64,000 nucleotides of DNA from Bryobacteraceae bacterium (GTDB lineage: Bacteria > Acidobacteriota > Terriglobia > Bryobacterales > Bryobacteraceae). Below, piece after piece: positions 7,384 through 16,178 of the stretch. Below the pieces are notes generated by a model. It saw nothing but the letters and a program-made list of their open reading frames with translations, was not told where the DNA came from and made no database searches. Every line of letters begins with the position of its first letter. Position 1 is the stretch's first letter. The stretch is taken from NCBI GenBank assembly GCA_025056865.1, contig JANWVO010000058.1, positions 62,001-126,000 on the forward strand. The letters run 5' to 3'. A program made the position numbers and the translations under genes.

Positions 7384-10011
7384 ATGCTTTCGCACCAGCC
7401 GTTCCACTACCAGTCGCTCGAAGAGCTCGTTGGCGAAATCGAAAGGCTCGGGCTCGACATTCCGGCCACCGGGGACCTGTCGCCGCTGGCCGCGCCGCTC
7501 GACTGCGGCCCGTTCCGGCTCGCGAACCGCTTCGTGGTGCTGCCAATGGAGGGCTGCGACGGCACCGCCAATGGCGCCCCGGACGAGCTGACCTTCCGCC
7601 GCTACCGGCGCTTCGCCGCCGGCGGCGCCGGGCTGCTCTGGGTGGAAGCCTGCGCCGTCGTCCACGAAGGGCGCGCCAATCCGCGCCAGCTCTGGATCCA
7701 CCGCGGCAACACCGCGGCCTTCGCCAGGATGCTCGACGACGCACGCCGCGCCGCTGCGGAGACCATGGGGCCAGCCCACCGGCCCTTGTTCATCCTTCAG
7801 CTCACGCATTCCGGGCGCTATTCGAAGCCGGGCCGCAAGCCGGCGCCCGTCATTGCGCATCATTCGAAGTACCTCGACCCGGTAATGGGCCTGCCGCCTG
7901 ACTATCCGCTGATTACCGACGAGGAGCTGGAACGGCTGGAAGACCTCTATGTGGAGGCTGCGCTCTGCGCCCGGGAGGCGGGCTTCGACGGCGTCGACGT
8001 CAAGGCCTGCCACCGCTATCTGGTGAGCGAGCTCCACGCTTCATTCACACGGGAGAACTCCCGTTACGGCGGACCGGAGTTCGACAACCGCACGCGCTTT
8101 TTCCGCAACGTGGTGGAGAAGATCCGCGCCAACGTCCCCGGCATCGCCGTCACCACGCGGATGAATGCCTATGACGCCATGCCATACCCGTACGGCTGGG
8201 GCATGGCTGCCGATGGCAGCGACTGTCCCGATCTGACCGAGCCGCTGCGGCTGGCGCGCTGGCTGGCCGAACGGCAGGCACCGCTCGTGAACATCACGAT
8301 CGGCAATCCTTATTTCAATCCGCACGTCAACCGGCCCTTCGACCTGCCCATCGCCGGCGCGCCGCTGCCGCCGGAACATCCACTGGAAGGAGTGGCCCGC
8401 TTCCTCCACATCGTGCGGCAGATCCAGCAGGCGCTGCCGGGCCTGCCCGTGGTTGGCGGCGGATACTCCTGGCTCCGGCAGTTCTTTCCATATGTGGCCG
8501 CGGCGGCGGTGCAGCGGGGCTGGGTGTCGCTGGTGGGCGGCGGGCGCATGGCCTTCGCTTACCCGGATTTCCCCCGCGAGCTGCTCGAGGGCCGAAGGCT
8601 CGACCCTGCCCGTGTGTGCGTGGCGTGCTCCGCCTGCACCCAGATCATGCGCGACGGCGGCCGCAGCGGCTGCGTGCCGCGCGACGCCGCCATCTATGAG
8701 CCGATCTACAAGGCCGGGCGCGCCGAAGCGATGGACACCATCCGCCGGGAAGCCGCCGCCTGCCGCCAGTGCAATGACCCGACGTGCGTCCCGAAGTGCC
8801 CGGCCGGCGTGAATGTTCCGAAATTCATTCAGGCAATCGTGGAAGGAAGATACCGCGACGCATACGAAACAATTCGCGAAGCGAATGTTCTGGCCGCCGT
8901 CTGCGGCTACGTCTGCCCTTCGGAGACGCTGTGCGAATCCGCCTGCATCAACGAGCACTACGCCGAGCCTGTCCGCATCCGCCATCTGCAACGCTGGGTG
9001 TCGCGCATGGCGCTCGAGGAGGGCTGGAGCCGCGAGCCGCGGCGGCGTGCGGCGCCCACCGGCTGCCGCGTCGCGGTTGTGGGGGCTGGCGCCGCCGGCG
9101 TGGCGGCGGCAGTGACGCTGGCGTCTCATGGCCATCACGTCGTGCTGCTCGACCGGGAGCCCGAACCGGGCGGGGTGGCTCGCGAGACCATTCCGCCGGA
9201 CCGGCTGCCGGAAGAGATCCTGCGCCGGGAGCTCGAAGATGCGCTGCTCGCCTCGGGCGGCGTGGAGCGCCGGCGCTTCGAGCTCAGCCCAGGGAATTCG
9301 CTGGATTCGCTTCTCGCAGAAGGCTTTGACGCCGTGCTGCTGGCCACCGGCCTTACCCGCTCCGTCGCACTGGAGGCCAGCGTCCGCCCGCAGGGCGTCT
9401 TCGGCGCGCTCGACTTCCTGCGCCGCGTGAAGCACGGGGGCGAGCGGGTCAGCGGCACCGTGGCGGTGCTGGGCGGCGGCAACACGGCCATCGACGCGGC
9501 TCTCAGCGCCCTGCGCGCCGGAGCCCGCGACGTGTCCATCGTGTATCGCCGGTCGTTCGCGGAGATGCCTGCCTGGCCGGAGGAGCGGGATGCCGCCGTG
9601 CGCGCGGGCGTCCATTTCCTTGTCCTGACACAACCGCTGGATTATGTTTCGGACGACAAGGGCCGCCTTGCGGGCGTCCGCGTCGTCCGCACGCGGCTGG
9701 GCGAGCCGGACTCGAGCGGGCGGCGGCGGCCTGTTGCCATCGCCGGCACGGAACATGTGCTGCCCTGTGACACCGTGGTGGAAGCCATCGGGCAGACCGC
9801 GGATCCAGCGCTCCGCGAGGCGCTTGCCGGCGTGGAGTTCACGCAGCACGGCATGGTGTGGACGCGGCCCGGCACGCTGATGACCTCGCGCGAACGGGTG
9901 TGGGCCGCGGGCGACATCGTCAACGGCGGCGCCACCGTGGTGCAGGCGGTGGCCGAAGGCATGCGTGCGGCGCGCGAGATCCACGCGGCGCTGGCAGGCG
10001 CGGCCGTGTGA
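7384..10011 (+). CDS. OYE-family oxidoreductase fused to Fe-S/FAD/NAD (GltD-like) module
   Basis: An 875-residue multidomain flavoenzyme. Residues 1 to about 400 form an Old-Yellow-Enzyme TIM barrel (NRFVVLPMEGCDG; HSGRYSKPG; HRYLVSELHASFTRENSRYGG). Near 414-430 is the cysteine cluster CVACSACTQIM. From about 460 a GltD-type dicluster domain carries CRQCNDPTCVPKCPAG and CGYVCPSETLCESAC. The FAD motif VAVVGAGAAG is near 562 and the NAD(P) motif VAVLGGGNTAID near 693. The usual 2,4-dienoyl-CoA reductase order is OYE, one 4Fe-4S cluster, then FAD/NAD; here an extra ferredoxin-like domain is inserted. It probably reduces an activated C=C bond using NAD(P)H. The substrate is unknown. Confidence 0.87.
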   Translation: MLSHQPFHYQSLEELVGEIERLGLDIPATGDLSPLAAPLDCGPFRLANRFVVLPMEGCDGTANGAPDELTFRRYRRFAAGGAGLLWVEACAVVHEGRANPRQLWIHRGNTAAFARMLDDARRAAAETMGPAHRPLFILQLTHSGRYSKPGRKPAPVIAHHSKYLDPVMGLPPDYPLITDEELERLEDLYVEAALCAREAGFDGVDVKACHRYLVSELHASFTRENSRYGGPEFDNRTRFFRNVVEKIRANVPGIAVTTRMNAYDAMPYPYGWGMAADGSDCPDLTEPLRLARWLAERQAPLVNITIGNPYFNPHVNRPFDLPIAGAPLPPEHPLEGVARFLHIVRQIQQALPGLPVVGGGYSWLRQFFPYVAAAAVQRGWVSLVGGGRMAFAYPDFPRELLEGRRLDPARVCVACSACTQIMRDGGRSGCVPRDAAIYEPIYKAGRAEAMDTIRREAAACRQCNDPTCVPKCPAGVNVPKFIQAIVEGRYRDAYETIREANVLAAVCGYVCPSETLCESACINEHYAEPVRIRHLQRWVSRMALEEGWSREPRRRAAPTGCRVAVVGAGAAGVAAAVTLASHGHHVVLLDREPEPGGVARETIPPDRLPEEILRRELEDALLASGGVERRRFELSPGNSLDSLLAEGFDAVLLATGLTRSVALEASVRPQGVFGALDFLRRVKHGGERVSGTVAVLGGGNTAIDAALSALRAGARDVSIVYRRSFAEMPAWPEERDAAVRAGVHFLVLTQPLDYVSDDKGRLAGVRVVRTRLGEPDSSGRRRPVAIAGTEHVLPCDTVVEAIGQTADPALREALAGVEFTQHGMVWTRPGTLMTSRERVWAAGDIVNGGATVVQAVAEGMRAAREIHAALAGAAV

Positions 10012-10013
10012 CC

Positions 10014-11414
10014 TTACCCGGCGCTGCGCGCGCCCGCGGCGTCCCGCGTCTCCCGCCGCAGGTTGTATTTCTCCATGCGGTAGATCAGCGTCTTGCGGCT
10101 GATATCGAGGAAGCGCGCGGCGCGGGACTGGTTCCAGTCGCACCGTTTCAGCGCTTCGAGGATCAGGCTCCTCTCCACCGCTTCCAGGCTGACACCCTGC
10201 GGCGGAATCTCGATGTTCAGGGTATTGGCTGGCCCCGGCTGGCGCCGCAGGTTTTCGGGCAGGTCGTTCCGGGAGATCTCGTCGCCTGGCGCAAGCACCA
10301 CGAGCCGTTCGATCACGTTTTCCAGTTCGCGCACATTGCCCGGCCAATGCCAGGCCGTGAAGCAGGAAACGAGCGCCGGGGGCAGCCTGAGCTCCGGACG
10401 GCCATGCCTTTCCCTGCTCTTCAGGAAGAAATGCTCCACCAGCGCTGGAATATCGTCCGGGCGTTCGCGCAGCGGTGGCAGCTCCAGCGGAATCACCGAC
10501 AGGCGGTAGTACAGATCCTCACGGAACTGCCCGTCCTCGACGCGCGCCTCCAGGTTGCGGTGCGTGGCGGCGATGATGCGGACATCCACCCGCAGCGGCG
10601 CCGGGCTGCCGACCTTCTCGATCTCCCCTTCCTGGACCAGCCGCAGCAGCTTCACCTGGAGCTCAGGGGGCATCTCGGCGATTTCATCCAGGAACAGCGT
10701 GCCGCCGTCAGCCGCCTCGACGCGCCCCATCTTGTGCGCCACCGCCCCCGTGAAGGCACCCCGCACATGGCCGAAGAGCTCGCTTTCCAGCAGCGCTGAA
10801 GGAATGGCGCCGCAATTGATGGTGACAAACGGCTTGTGGCGGCGGGGGCTGTTGGCATGGATGGCGCGCGCCAGCAGTTCTTTGCCGGTTCCGGTTTCGC
10901 CGCGGATGAGCACGGTCGCCCGGCTTTGGGCGGCGCGGGCCGCTTGGTCGAGAACATGAAGAAGCGCCTTCGAGCGCCCGATGATGGCGTCGAAGCCGTA
11001 CTTGCGGTCGAGCATCGAGCGCAGCGCCTGGACTTCTTCCACCAGCGCATGATGCTCGAGGGCGCGGCGGACAACGATGGCGAGCTGCTCGAAGTCGATC
11101 GGCTTGGTGATGTAGTCGAATGCGCCCGCCTTGATGGCCTCGACCGCGTTTCCGATGGAGCCGAATGCGGTGATCATGACCACCGGGATCAGCGGATGCT
11201 CCGAGCGGATGCGTCCGAGCAGCTCGAGTCCGTCCATGCCGGGCATGCGGTAATCGGTGAGGACCAGCGACAGCGGCTCAGCAGACAGCAGCGCCAGCGC
11301 CTCATGACCCGACGAGGCATCCAGCACCCCGTAGCCCATCTCCTCGAGCTGCATGCGCGTGATCCGGCGCAGGCTTTCGTCATCATCGACCACGAGTACG
11401 CGAAGAAGGCTCAT
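10014..11414 (-). CDS. sigma-54-dependent response regulator (NtrC/ZraR type)
   Basis: A 466-residue regulator. The receiver domain (1-120) has phospho-acceptor D54 (LTDYRMPGMDG) and the conserved K in ITKPI. The AAA+ domain has Walker A GETGTGKE (172-179), the sigma-54-contacting GAFTGA loop (219-224) and LFLDEIAEMP. The C-terminus is a Fis-type helix-turn-helix (LEALKRCDWNQSRAARFLDISRKTLIYRMEKY region). It overlaps the upstream kinase gene by four bases (ATGA), so the two are co-translated and very likely a cognate pair. The intact GAFTGA loop means it should activate sigma-54 promoters. A candidate one lies upstream of this same operon at 15937-15952. Confidence 0.95.
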   Translation of the reverse strand: MSLLRVLVVDDDESLRRITRMQLEEMGYGVLDASSGHEALALLSAEPLSLVLTDYRMPGMDGLELLGRIRSEHPLIPVVMITAFGSIGNAVEAIKAGAFDYITKPIDFEQLAIVVRRALEHHALVEEVQALRSMLDRKYGFDAIIGRSKALLHVLDQAARAAQSRATVLIRGETGTGKELLARAIHANSPRRHKPFVTINCGAIPSALLESELFGHVRGAFTGAVAHKMGRVEAADGGTLFLDEIAEMPPELQVKLLRLVQEGEIEKVGSPAPLRVDVRIIAATHRNLEARVEDGQFREDLYYRLSVIPLELPPLRERPDDIPALVEHFFLKSRERHGRPELRLPPALVSCFTAWHWPGNVRELENVIERLVVLAPGDEISRNDLPENLRRQPGPANTLNIEIPPQGVSLEAVERSLILEALKRCDWNQSRAARFLDISRKTLIYRMEKYNLRRETRDAAGARSAG

Positions 11415-12532
11415 GCGCTGTTCTCCCTTTTCAGCGGCAGCTCGAAGGAGAAGGTCATGCCCGCATCCGGATTCGGTTCGGCCCAGATGCGCCCTCCATG
11501 CTGCTGGATGATCCGTTGCGCCACGGGCAGGCCGAGGCCCGTGCCCGCCTCCTTCGTGGTGAAGAAAGGGTCGAACAGGCGGGCCTGCTGCCCGGGTGTC
11601 ATGCCGCAGCCCTGGTCCTGCACCCGGACGACGGCGCCGCCGGGAGCCCGCCGCACGGAGACGAAGACCGCCGCGCCATCGGGCGATGCCTGAATGGCGT
11701 TGATCAGCAGGTTCAGCAGCACCTGCTTGATCTGCTCGCTGTCGCATTCCACCTCGGGCAGCGAAGGCTCGTAGTCGCGGTGAAATACGATGGAGCGCCG
11801 GCCGGCGGCGTGCACCGCCAACTCGATGACGGACTCCACAACAGGCTCCAGCCGGGTTTTCTGGAAGCTGGGCGGACGCGGGCGGGCAAAGTCAAGGAAG
11901 TTTGTCAGCAGGCGGTTGAGCCGCGCGCATTCTTTGGTGATGATCTCCAGGCAGACCTTGCGCCGCGGCTCGTCGGAAGGATGGCGCTCGAGGATGCCGG
12001 CGGCGCCGGCGATGCTGGCGATGGGGTTGCGGATCTCGTGCGCCAGCCCCGCTGCAAGCTGGCCCACGGCATAGAGCCGTTCGGAGCGCTTCATCCTTTC
12101 GATGCTGCCTTCCAGCTCGTAGTTGACACGCGCCAGGTCGCGGCTGGCGCGTTCCAGCTCTTCGCGCTGCCGCCTGTCTTTCTCAGCCAGCACGCCGACG
12201 ACGGCAGCCGCCGCAAAGTACTCGACCAGGCTCAGGATGCGGCTGAGCATGTAGCCCGGGTAAGGCTGCACGATCCTCCCGCTGGCCAGATGCGGCAGAT
12301 AGGAGGCCGCCGCCGCCGCGGTGGTGATCAGTCCGCCGCGCCAGCCGTAGCGCAGCGCTGCATACATGATGGGTACGAGATAGAGATGTTGCAGGGCCCC
12401 CTGCCACAGGACCTGCTCCTCGGGGACCAGCACGTGGAGGACGCTGATGACGGCGAGGCCCGCCGCGATCAGGGCAGGCCGCAGCCAGCCCTGGTCCTGC
12501 CAGCGCCGCTGCGTCCTTTCGGCCACGGTCAT
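11411..12532 (-). CDS. membrane-bound sensor histidine kinase
   Basis: A 373-residue kinase. Residues about 17-115 hold several hydrophobic membrane segments with short loops and little periplasmic domain. They are followed by a coiled-coil-like linker (120-150), the H box with H165 (GLAHEIRNP), an N box (LLNLLINAIQAS) and glycine-rich G boxes (QDQGCGMT, GTGLGLPVAQ). It phosphorylates the downstream NtrC-type regulator, with which it shares a 4-base overlap. It also overlaps the upstream ATPase gene by four bases. The lack of a large sensor domain suggests that it senses within or near the membrane; the signal is unknown. Confidence 0.93.
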   Translation of the reverse strand: MTVAERTQRRWQDQGWLRPALIAAGLAVISVLHVLVPEEQVLWQGALQHLYLVPIMYAALRYGWRGGLITTAAAAASYLPHLASGRIVQPYPGYMLSRILSLVEYFAAAAVVGVLAEKDRRQREELERASRDLARVNYELEGSIERMKRSERLYAVGQLAAGLAHEIRNPIASIAGAAGILERHPSDEPRRKVCLEIITKECARLNRLLTNFLDFARPRPPSFQKTRLEPVVESVIELAVHAAGRRSIVFHRDYEPSLPEVECDSEQIKQVLLNLLINAIQASPDGAAVFVSVRRAPGGAVVRVQDQGCGMTPGQQARLFDPFFTTKEAGTGLGLPVAQRIIQQHGGRIWAEPNPDAGMTFSFELPLKRENSA

Positions 12533-15249
12533 CCCTCAGTCTCCTGCGGCGCGAAGCGCCGCCGCAGCCATTTCTCTGCCTTCACCACAAGGTAGATGGC
12601 CATCGAACACCCCAGGATCCAGGCCCATTCCGGCGTCCCGATCGGCGCGCTGTGGAAAGCCGCGTTCATCCAAGGAGCATACGTGAACAGGAGCTGGAAG
12701 ACAGCCATTGCCGCCACGCCGGCCAGCAGCCACGGGTTGGAGAACATGCCGAGCTGGAACATCGAGACGGTGAGCGAGCGGCAATTGAACAGATAGAACA
12801 TCTCGCCGAAGACGAAGACGTTCACGGCCACGGTGCGCGCCTGCTCGACAGGCGCGCCGCGCATCTGCATCCACTCGAACAGCCCGAAGGCTCCCGCCAG
12901 CAGGAGCAGAGACACGAGGGCGATGCGCACCTGGAGCACCCGCGTGAGGATCGGCGCCCTGGGGTCCCGCGGGGGGCGCTGCATCAGGCCCGGCTCCTTG
13001 GCCTCCATCGCCAGCGTCAGGCCCAGCAGGATGGCGGTGGTCATGTTGATCCAGAGAAGCTGCACGGGCAGGATCGGCAGGGTCGCGCCGGTGAAGACGG
13101 CGGCCATGATCACCAGACCCTCGCCGACGTTGGTGGGGATGGTCCACGCGATGAACTTCACGAGGTTGTCGTAAACACCGCGCCCCTCTTCCACGGCCGC
13201 TTCGATGGAGGCGAAGTTGTCGTCGGTGAGCACCATGTCCGCCGCCTCTTTGGCCACTTCGGTGCCGGCGATGCCCATGGCGACGCCGATGTCGGCGCGC
13301 CGCAGCGCGGGGGCGTCATTCACTCCGTCGCCGGTCATCGCCACCACGTGGCCGCGGCTTTGCAGAGCGGTGACGAGCTTCAGCTTCTGCTCGGGGCTGA
13401 CCCGTGCGTAGACGTTCACATCGACAGCCACGGCGGCCAGCTCTTCGTCACTCAGACGCGCCAGCTCGGCGCCGGTCAGCACCCGTTCGGCGGGAATGCC
13501 GATCATTGCCGCCACCGCCGCGGCCGTTTTCGCGTGGTCGCCGGTGATCATCTTCACCTGGATGCCCGCCTGTTGGCAGGCCCGCACGGCGGGCAGCGAC
13601 TCCGGCCGGGGCGGGTCGATCATGCCTTGCAGGCCGAGCAGGACGAGGCCGGAGGCGACATCGGCATGTTCGACGAAATTCATGCCGGCAGGAAACTCCC
13701 GGCGCGCCAACAGCAGCACGCGCAGCCCTTCGGCGGCAAGCGACTCGACCTGCTCCATCACGGCGGCCCGATCCAGCCCGCCCGGCGCGCCGTCCGGGCC
13801 GAGCGCCGCGTCGCAGCGCGGCAGCAGGGCCTCGGCCGCGCCCTTCACAAAGGCCACGGTGCGCTCCCCGGCCTGGTGCAGAGTGGCCATGTATTGGTGT
13901 TCGCTCTCGAAGGGGATCGCGTCGATCCGCGGGAAGCGCTGTTCTTCCTGCTGGCGTTCCAGGCCGAACTTCGCCGCCGCAACAAGCAGCGCCGCCTCGG
14001 TGGGGTCGCCTTCCGCCTCCCATGCCCCGTTTTGCCGCCGCAGTGCCGCGTCGTTGCACAGCAGGCCCGCGCGCAGGCACTCCAGCAAAGCGGCATTCTG
14101 CGTGGGCGGGGACCCGGAAACGGGCTGGACCCCTCCCGCCGGCTCGTACCCTTCGCCGAGGAAGCGATAGCGTGCGCCGCCAGCCCAGACTGCTTTCACG
14201 TTCATCTTGTTCTGCGTGAGCGTGCCGGTCTTGTCCGAGCAGATGACGGTGGTGGAGCCGAGCGTCTCTACCGCAGGGAGCTTGCGGATGATGGCGTGCC
14301 GGCGCGCCATGCGCGCGACGCCGATGGCCAGCGTGATGGTGAGCGCCGCGGGCAGCCCCTCGGGAATCGCGCCGACGGCGAGAGCGACGGCCGCCATGAA
14401 CATGTCCAGCCACGCCTGGCCCTGGAGGACGCCTGCGGCGAACGTGACTGCTGCCAGCGCGAGAATGACCCACAACAGGAAATGGGAGAAATGTGCGATC
14501 TTGCGCGTCAGCGGCGTGGCCAGCGCTTCGGTGGTCTGGATCAGCTCGGAGATGCGCCCGATCTCGGTGCGGTCTCCCGTGGCCACCACGACGCCGCGGG
14601 CGGCGCCGGAAGTGACGAGCGTCGAGGAGTAAGCCATGCAGAGGCGGTCGCCGACGCCGGCGTCCTCGGGCGCCGGATCCACGTTCTTCGAAACCGGCAC
14701 GCTTTCTCCGGTCAGCGCGGACTCGTCCACCTGAAGGCCGCGCACGCTGATGAGGCGCACATCGGCTGGCACTTTGTCGCCCGCCTCAAGGAGAACGATG
14801 TCGCCAGGCACAAGCTCTGCCGCCTCCACGCGGCGCTTCTGGCCGCCGCGCAGCACCACAGCCTCGGTCGTCATGGAACGCGCCAGCGCGTCGATCGCTT
14901 TCAGCGCCCTGGACTCCTGGAGGAACCCCACGAACGCATTCACGAGCACCACGCCGAAGATCACGGCGCTGTCGACGTACTCGCGCAGCGCCAGCGTCAC
15001 TGCGGCCGCCGCCAGCAGGATGTAGACCAGCGGCGCGTGAAACTGCAACAGGAAGCGCACCAGCGGCCCGTGCGCCTTCGGCGGCGTGAGCAGGTTGGGG
15101 CCGTGCACGGCGCGGCGCGCCGCGGCTTCTGCTTCGCTGAGGCCGCGGGCCGCGTCCACGCCAAGCTGCTCGACCACGGCAGCCGCTTCCAGCCGCCACG
15201 GCGGCAGCCCGGAAAACGGCGCCTGAACGGCGGTGCCTTGTTCTTTCAT
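12529..15249 (-). CDS. P2-type cation-transporting ATPase (Ca2+-ATPase-like)
   Basis: A 906-residue P-type pump. Seen: N-terminal cation-ATPase domain (1-60), actuator loop with LTGES (180-184), the transport-site PEGLP in the fourth membrane segment (296-300), the phosphorylated D339 in [10 protein letters not shown], and the hinge [10 protein letters not shown]. The length, PEGLP motif and C-terminal six-helix region match bacterial Ca2+ or Mn2+ pumps related to SERCA; a Na+/K+-type cargo cannot be excluded. A GGAGG ribosome site precedes the ATG. It is followed with overlap by the kinase and regulator genes and preceded 60 bases upstream by a CBS-domain gene, so all four probably form one operon. 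Confidence 0.93.
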   Translation of the reverse strand: MKEQGTAVQAPFSGLPPWRLEAAAVVEQLGVDAARGLSEAEAAARRAVHGPNLLTPPKAHGPLVRFLLQFHAPLVYILLAAAAVTLALREYVDSAVIFGVVLVNAFVGFLQESRALKAIDALARSMTTEAVVLRGGQKRRVEAAELVPGDIVLLEAGDKVPADVRLISVRGLQVDESALTGESVPVSKNVDPAPEDAGVGDRLCMAYSSTLVTSGAARGVVVATGDRTEIGRISELIQTTEALATPLTRKIAHFSHFLLWVILALAAVTFAAGVLQGQAWLDMFMAAVALAVGAIPEGLPAALTITLAIGVARMARRHAIIRKLPAVETLGSTTVICSDKTGTLTQNKMNVKAVWAGGARYRFLGEGYEPAGGVQPVSGSPPTQNAALLECLRAGLLCNDAALRRQNGAWEAEGDPTEAALLVAAAKFGLERQQEEQRFPRIDAIPFESEHQYMATLHQAGERTVAFVKGAAEALLPRCDAALGPDGAPGGLDRAAVMEQVESLAAEGLRVLLLARREFPAGMNFVEHADVASGLVLLGLQGMIDPPRPESLPAVRACQQAGIQVKMITGDHAKTAAAVAAMIGIPAERVLTGAELARLSDEELAAVAVDVNVYARVSPEQKLKLVTALQSRGHVVAMTGDGVNDAPALRRADIGVAMGIAGTEVAKEAADMVLTDDNFASIEAAVEEGRGVYDNLVKFIAWTIPTNVGEGLVIMAAVFTGATLPILPVQLLWINMTTAILLGLTLAMEAKEPGLMQRPPRDPRAPILTRVLQVRIALVSLLLLAGAFGLFEWMQMRGAPVEQARTVAVNVFVFGEMFYLFNCRSLTVSMFQLGMFSNPWLLAGVAAMAVFQLLFTYAPWMNAAFHSAPIGTPEWAWILGCSMAIYLVVKAEKWLRRRFAPQETEG

Positions 15250-15308
15250 CGGGTCGCGTTCCTCCCTGTTCTGTGCGGGCTTTCTGTCAAGGTTGCGGGA
15301 GCGGGCTC

Positions 15309-15818
15309 CTAGGAGGGCGATGGCGGCGTATCTTCTCCGGCGCGGCCCGGCGAAGCTGCATCCCAGGGCTCGCATGGCCGCGCCAGAGCGCGCAGCAGAT
15401 CATGCCGGGCGAGGATGCCCACAAGCCGGCCGCCTTCGACCACCGGCAGATGATTCGTCTCGAAGCGGACCATCAGCAGCGCCGCCTCGTACATGGGCGT
15501 CTCCGGGGAGATGGTGACGAAATCCCGCCGCATGATCTCCGAGACCCGGATGCCTCGCAGCCGGCCGTAGCATTCCTCCAGATGTTCCGGATCCACCCAT
15601 GCGCCCATCAACGAGTGCGCCACCACTGTAGAAAACGGCACGCGCCGTTCGCGCAGGAACAGGTCGCGCTCCGTCACAAGCCCGATCACGCCGCCCTCGG
15701 CTCCGACCACAGGCACGCAGCCAATGCGATGGCGAAGGAATAGGCGGGCGGTTTCTTCCACCGTCGCCTCCGGAGGCACAGTAATGGGATTCGCCGTCAT
15801 GAAGTCTCTTGCTGTCAT
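15309..15818 (-). CDS. two-CBS-domain protein
   Basis: A 169-residue protein made of a tandem pair of CBS motifs: one from the start (FMTANPITVPPEATVEE, IGCVPVV, GLVTERDL) and one from about 80 (EIMRRDFVTISPETPMYEAA, NHLPVVEGGRLVGILARHDLLRAL). CBS pairs bind adenine nucleotides and act as energy or ionic-strength sensors. The frame is open to 15941, but the ATG at 15818 starts directly with the conserved TARDFMT CBS opening. It is the first gene of the leftward ATPase operon and may report nucleotide state to the pump or kinase; that role is inference. Confidence 0.85.
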   Translation of the reverse strand: MTARDFMTANPITVPPEATVEETARLFLRHRIGCVPVVGAEGGVIGLVTERDLFLRERRVPFSTVVAHSLMGAWVDPEHLEECYGRLRGIRVSEIMRRDFVTISPETPMYEAALLMVRFETNHLPVVEGGRLVGILARHDLLRALARPCEPWDAASPGRAGEDTPPSPS

Positions 15819-16178
15819 CGGATTCGCCGCTTCCGGTCCAGCAGTCCCGCCGCCTTGCCAGGACAGCGGCGCTCCGGCATCATGCCGGCCGGACACGCTG
15901 CCGCAGCGCAGGCTGGCGGCGCTCGGGAGAGCAATCTGCAATTCGTCGGCCAGAATCCCGGCGGGAGAGCCACGCGAAAGTCTCCCTTTCTCAACGCGGA
16001 GCGGGCAAGCCCGGCGGGCGGGTTCCCTCCGCGGTGCCTCATTTCAGGCAGCGGCGTGCGCCCGCTGCCCCTCTGCGTCCTGCGTGTCCGGTGCGGACCG
16101 GCACAAACGGGGGAACAACCGCCCCGCGGCATGCGTATGCTGAAAGAGCCCATCGCAACCGGGCGAAAGGAGTTTGGC
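15819..16178. other. divergent control region between the CBS operon and the S9 peptidase
   Basis: About 360 bases without a convincing gene. Leftward it holds the candidate sigma-54 promoter (15937-15952). An inverted repeat GTCCG-GTG-CGGAC lies at 16086-16098, some 134 bases upstream of the -24 element, a normal distance for an NtrC-type enhancer site. Rightward, TATGCT at 16136-16141 could be a -10 element for the peptidase gene. Confidence 0.4.
15937..15952 (-). promoter_or_regulatory. candidate sigma-54 (-24/-12) promoter
   Basis: On the minus strand the sequence reads TGGCCGACGAATTGCA. It has the invariant GG and GC with exactly ten bases between them and a perfect TTGCA -12 half, matching nine of twelve consensus positions. 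It lies 119 bases before the CBS-domain start codon of an operon that itself encodes a sigma-54 activator. One such match in G+C-rich DNA can arise by chance, so this is suggestive only. Confidence 0.45.

Noticed and set aside
7187-7744. Upstream extension of the Oar-like receptor frame.
   Set aside because: The signal peptide and GGAGG site fix the start at 7186, and the extension runs antisense to the OYE gene.
12652-15312. An 886-residue plus-strand frame across the ATPase gene.
   Set aside because: The minus strand has every P-type ATPase motif; the plus frame is low-complexity Arg/His/Gln-rich.
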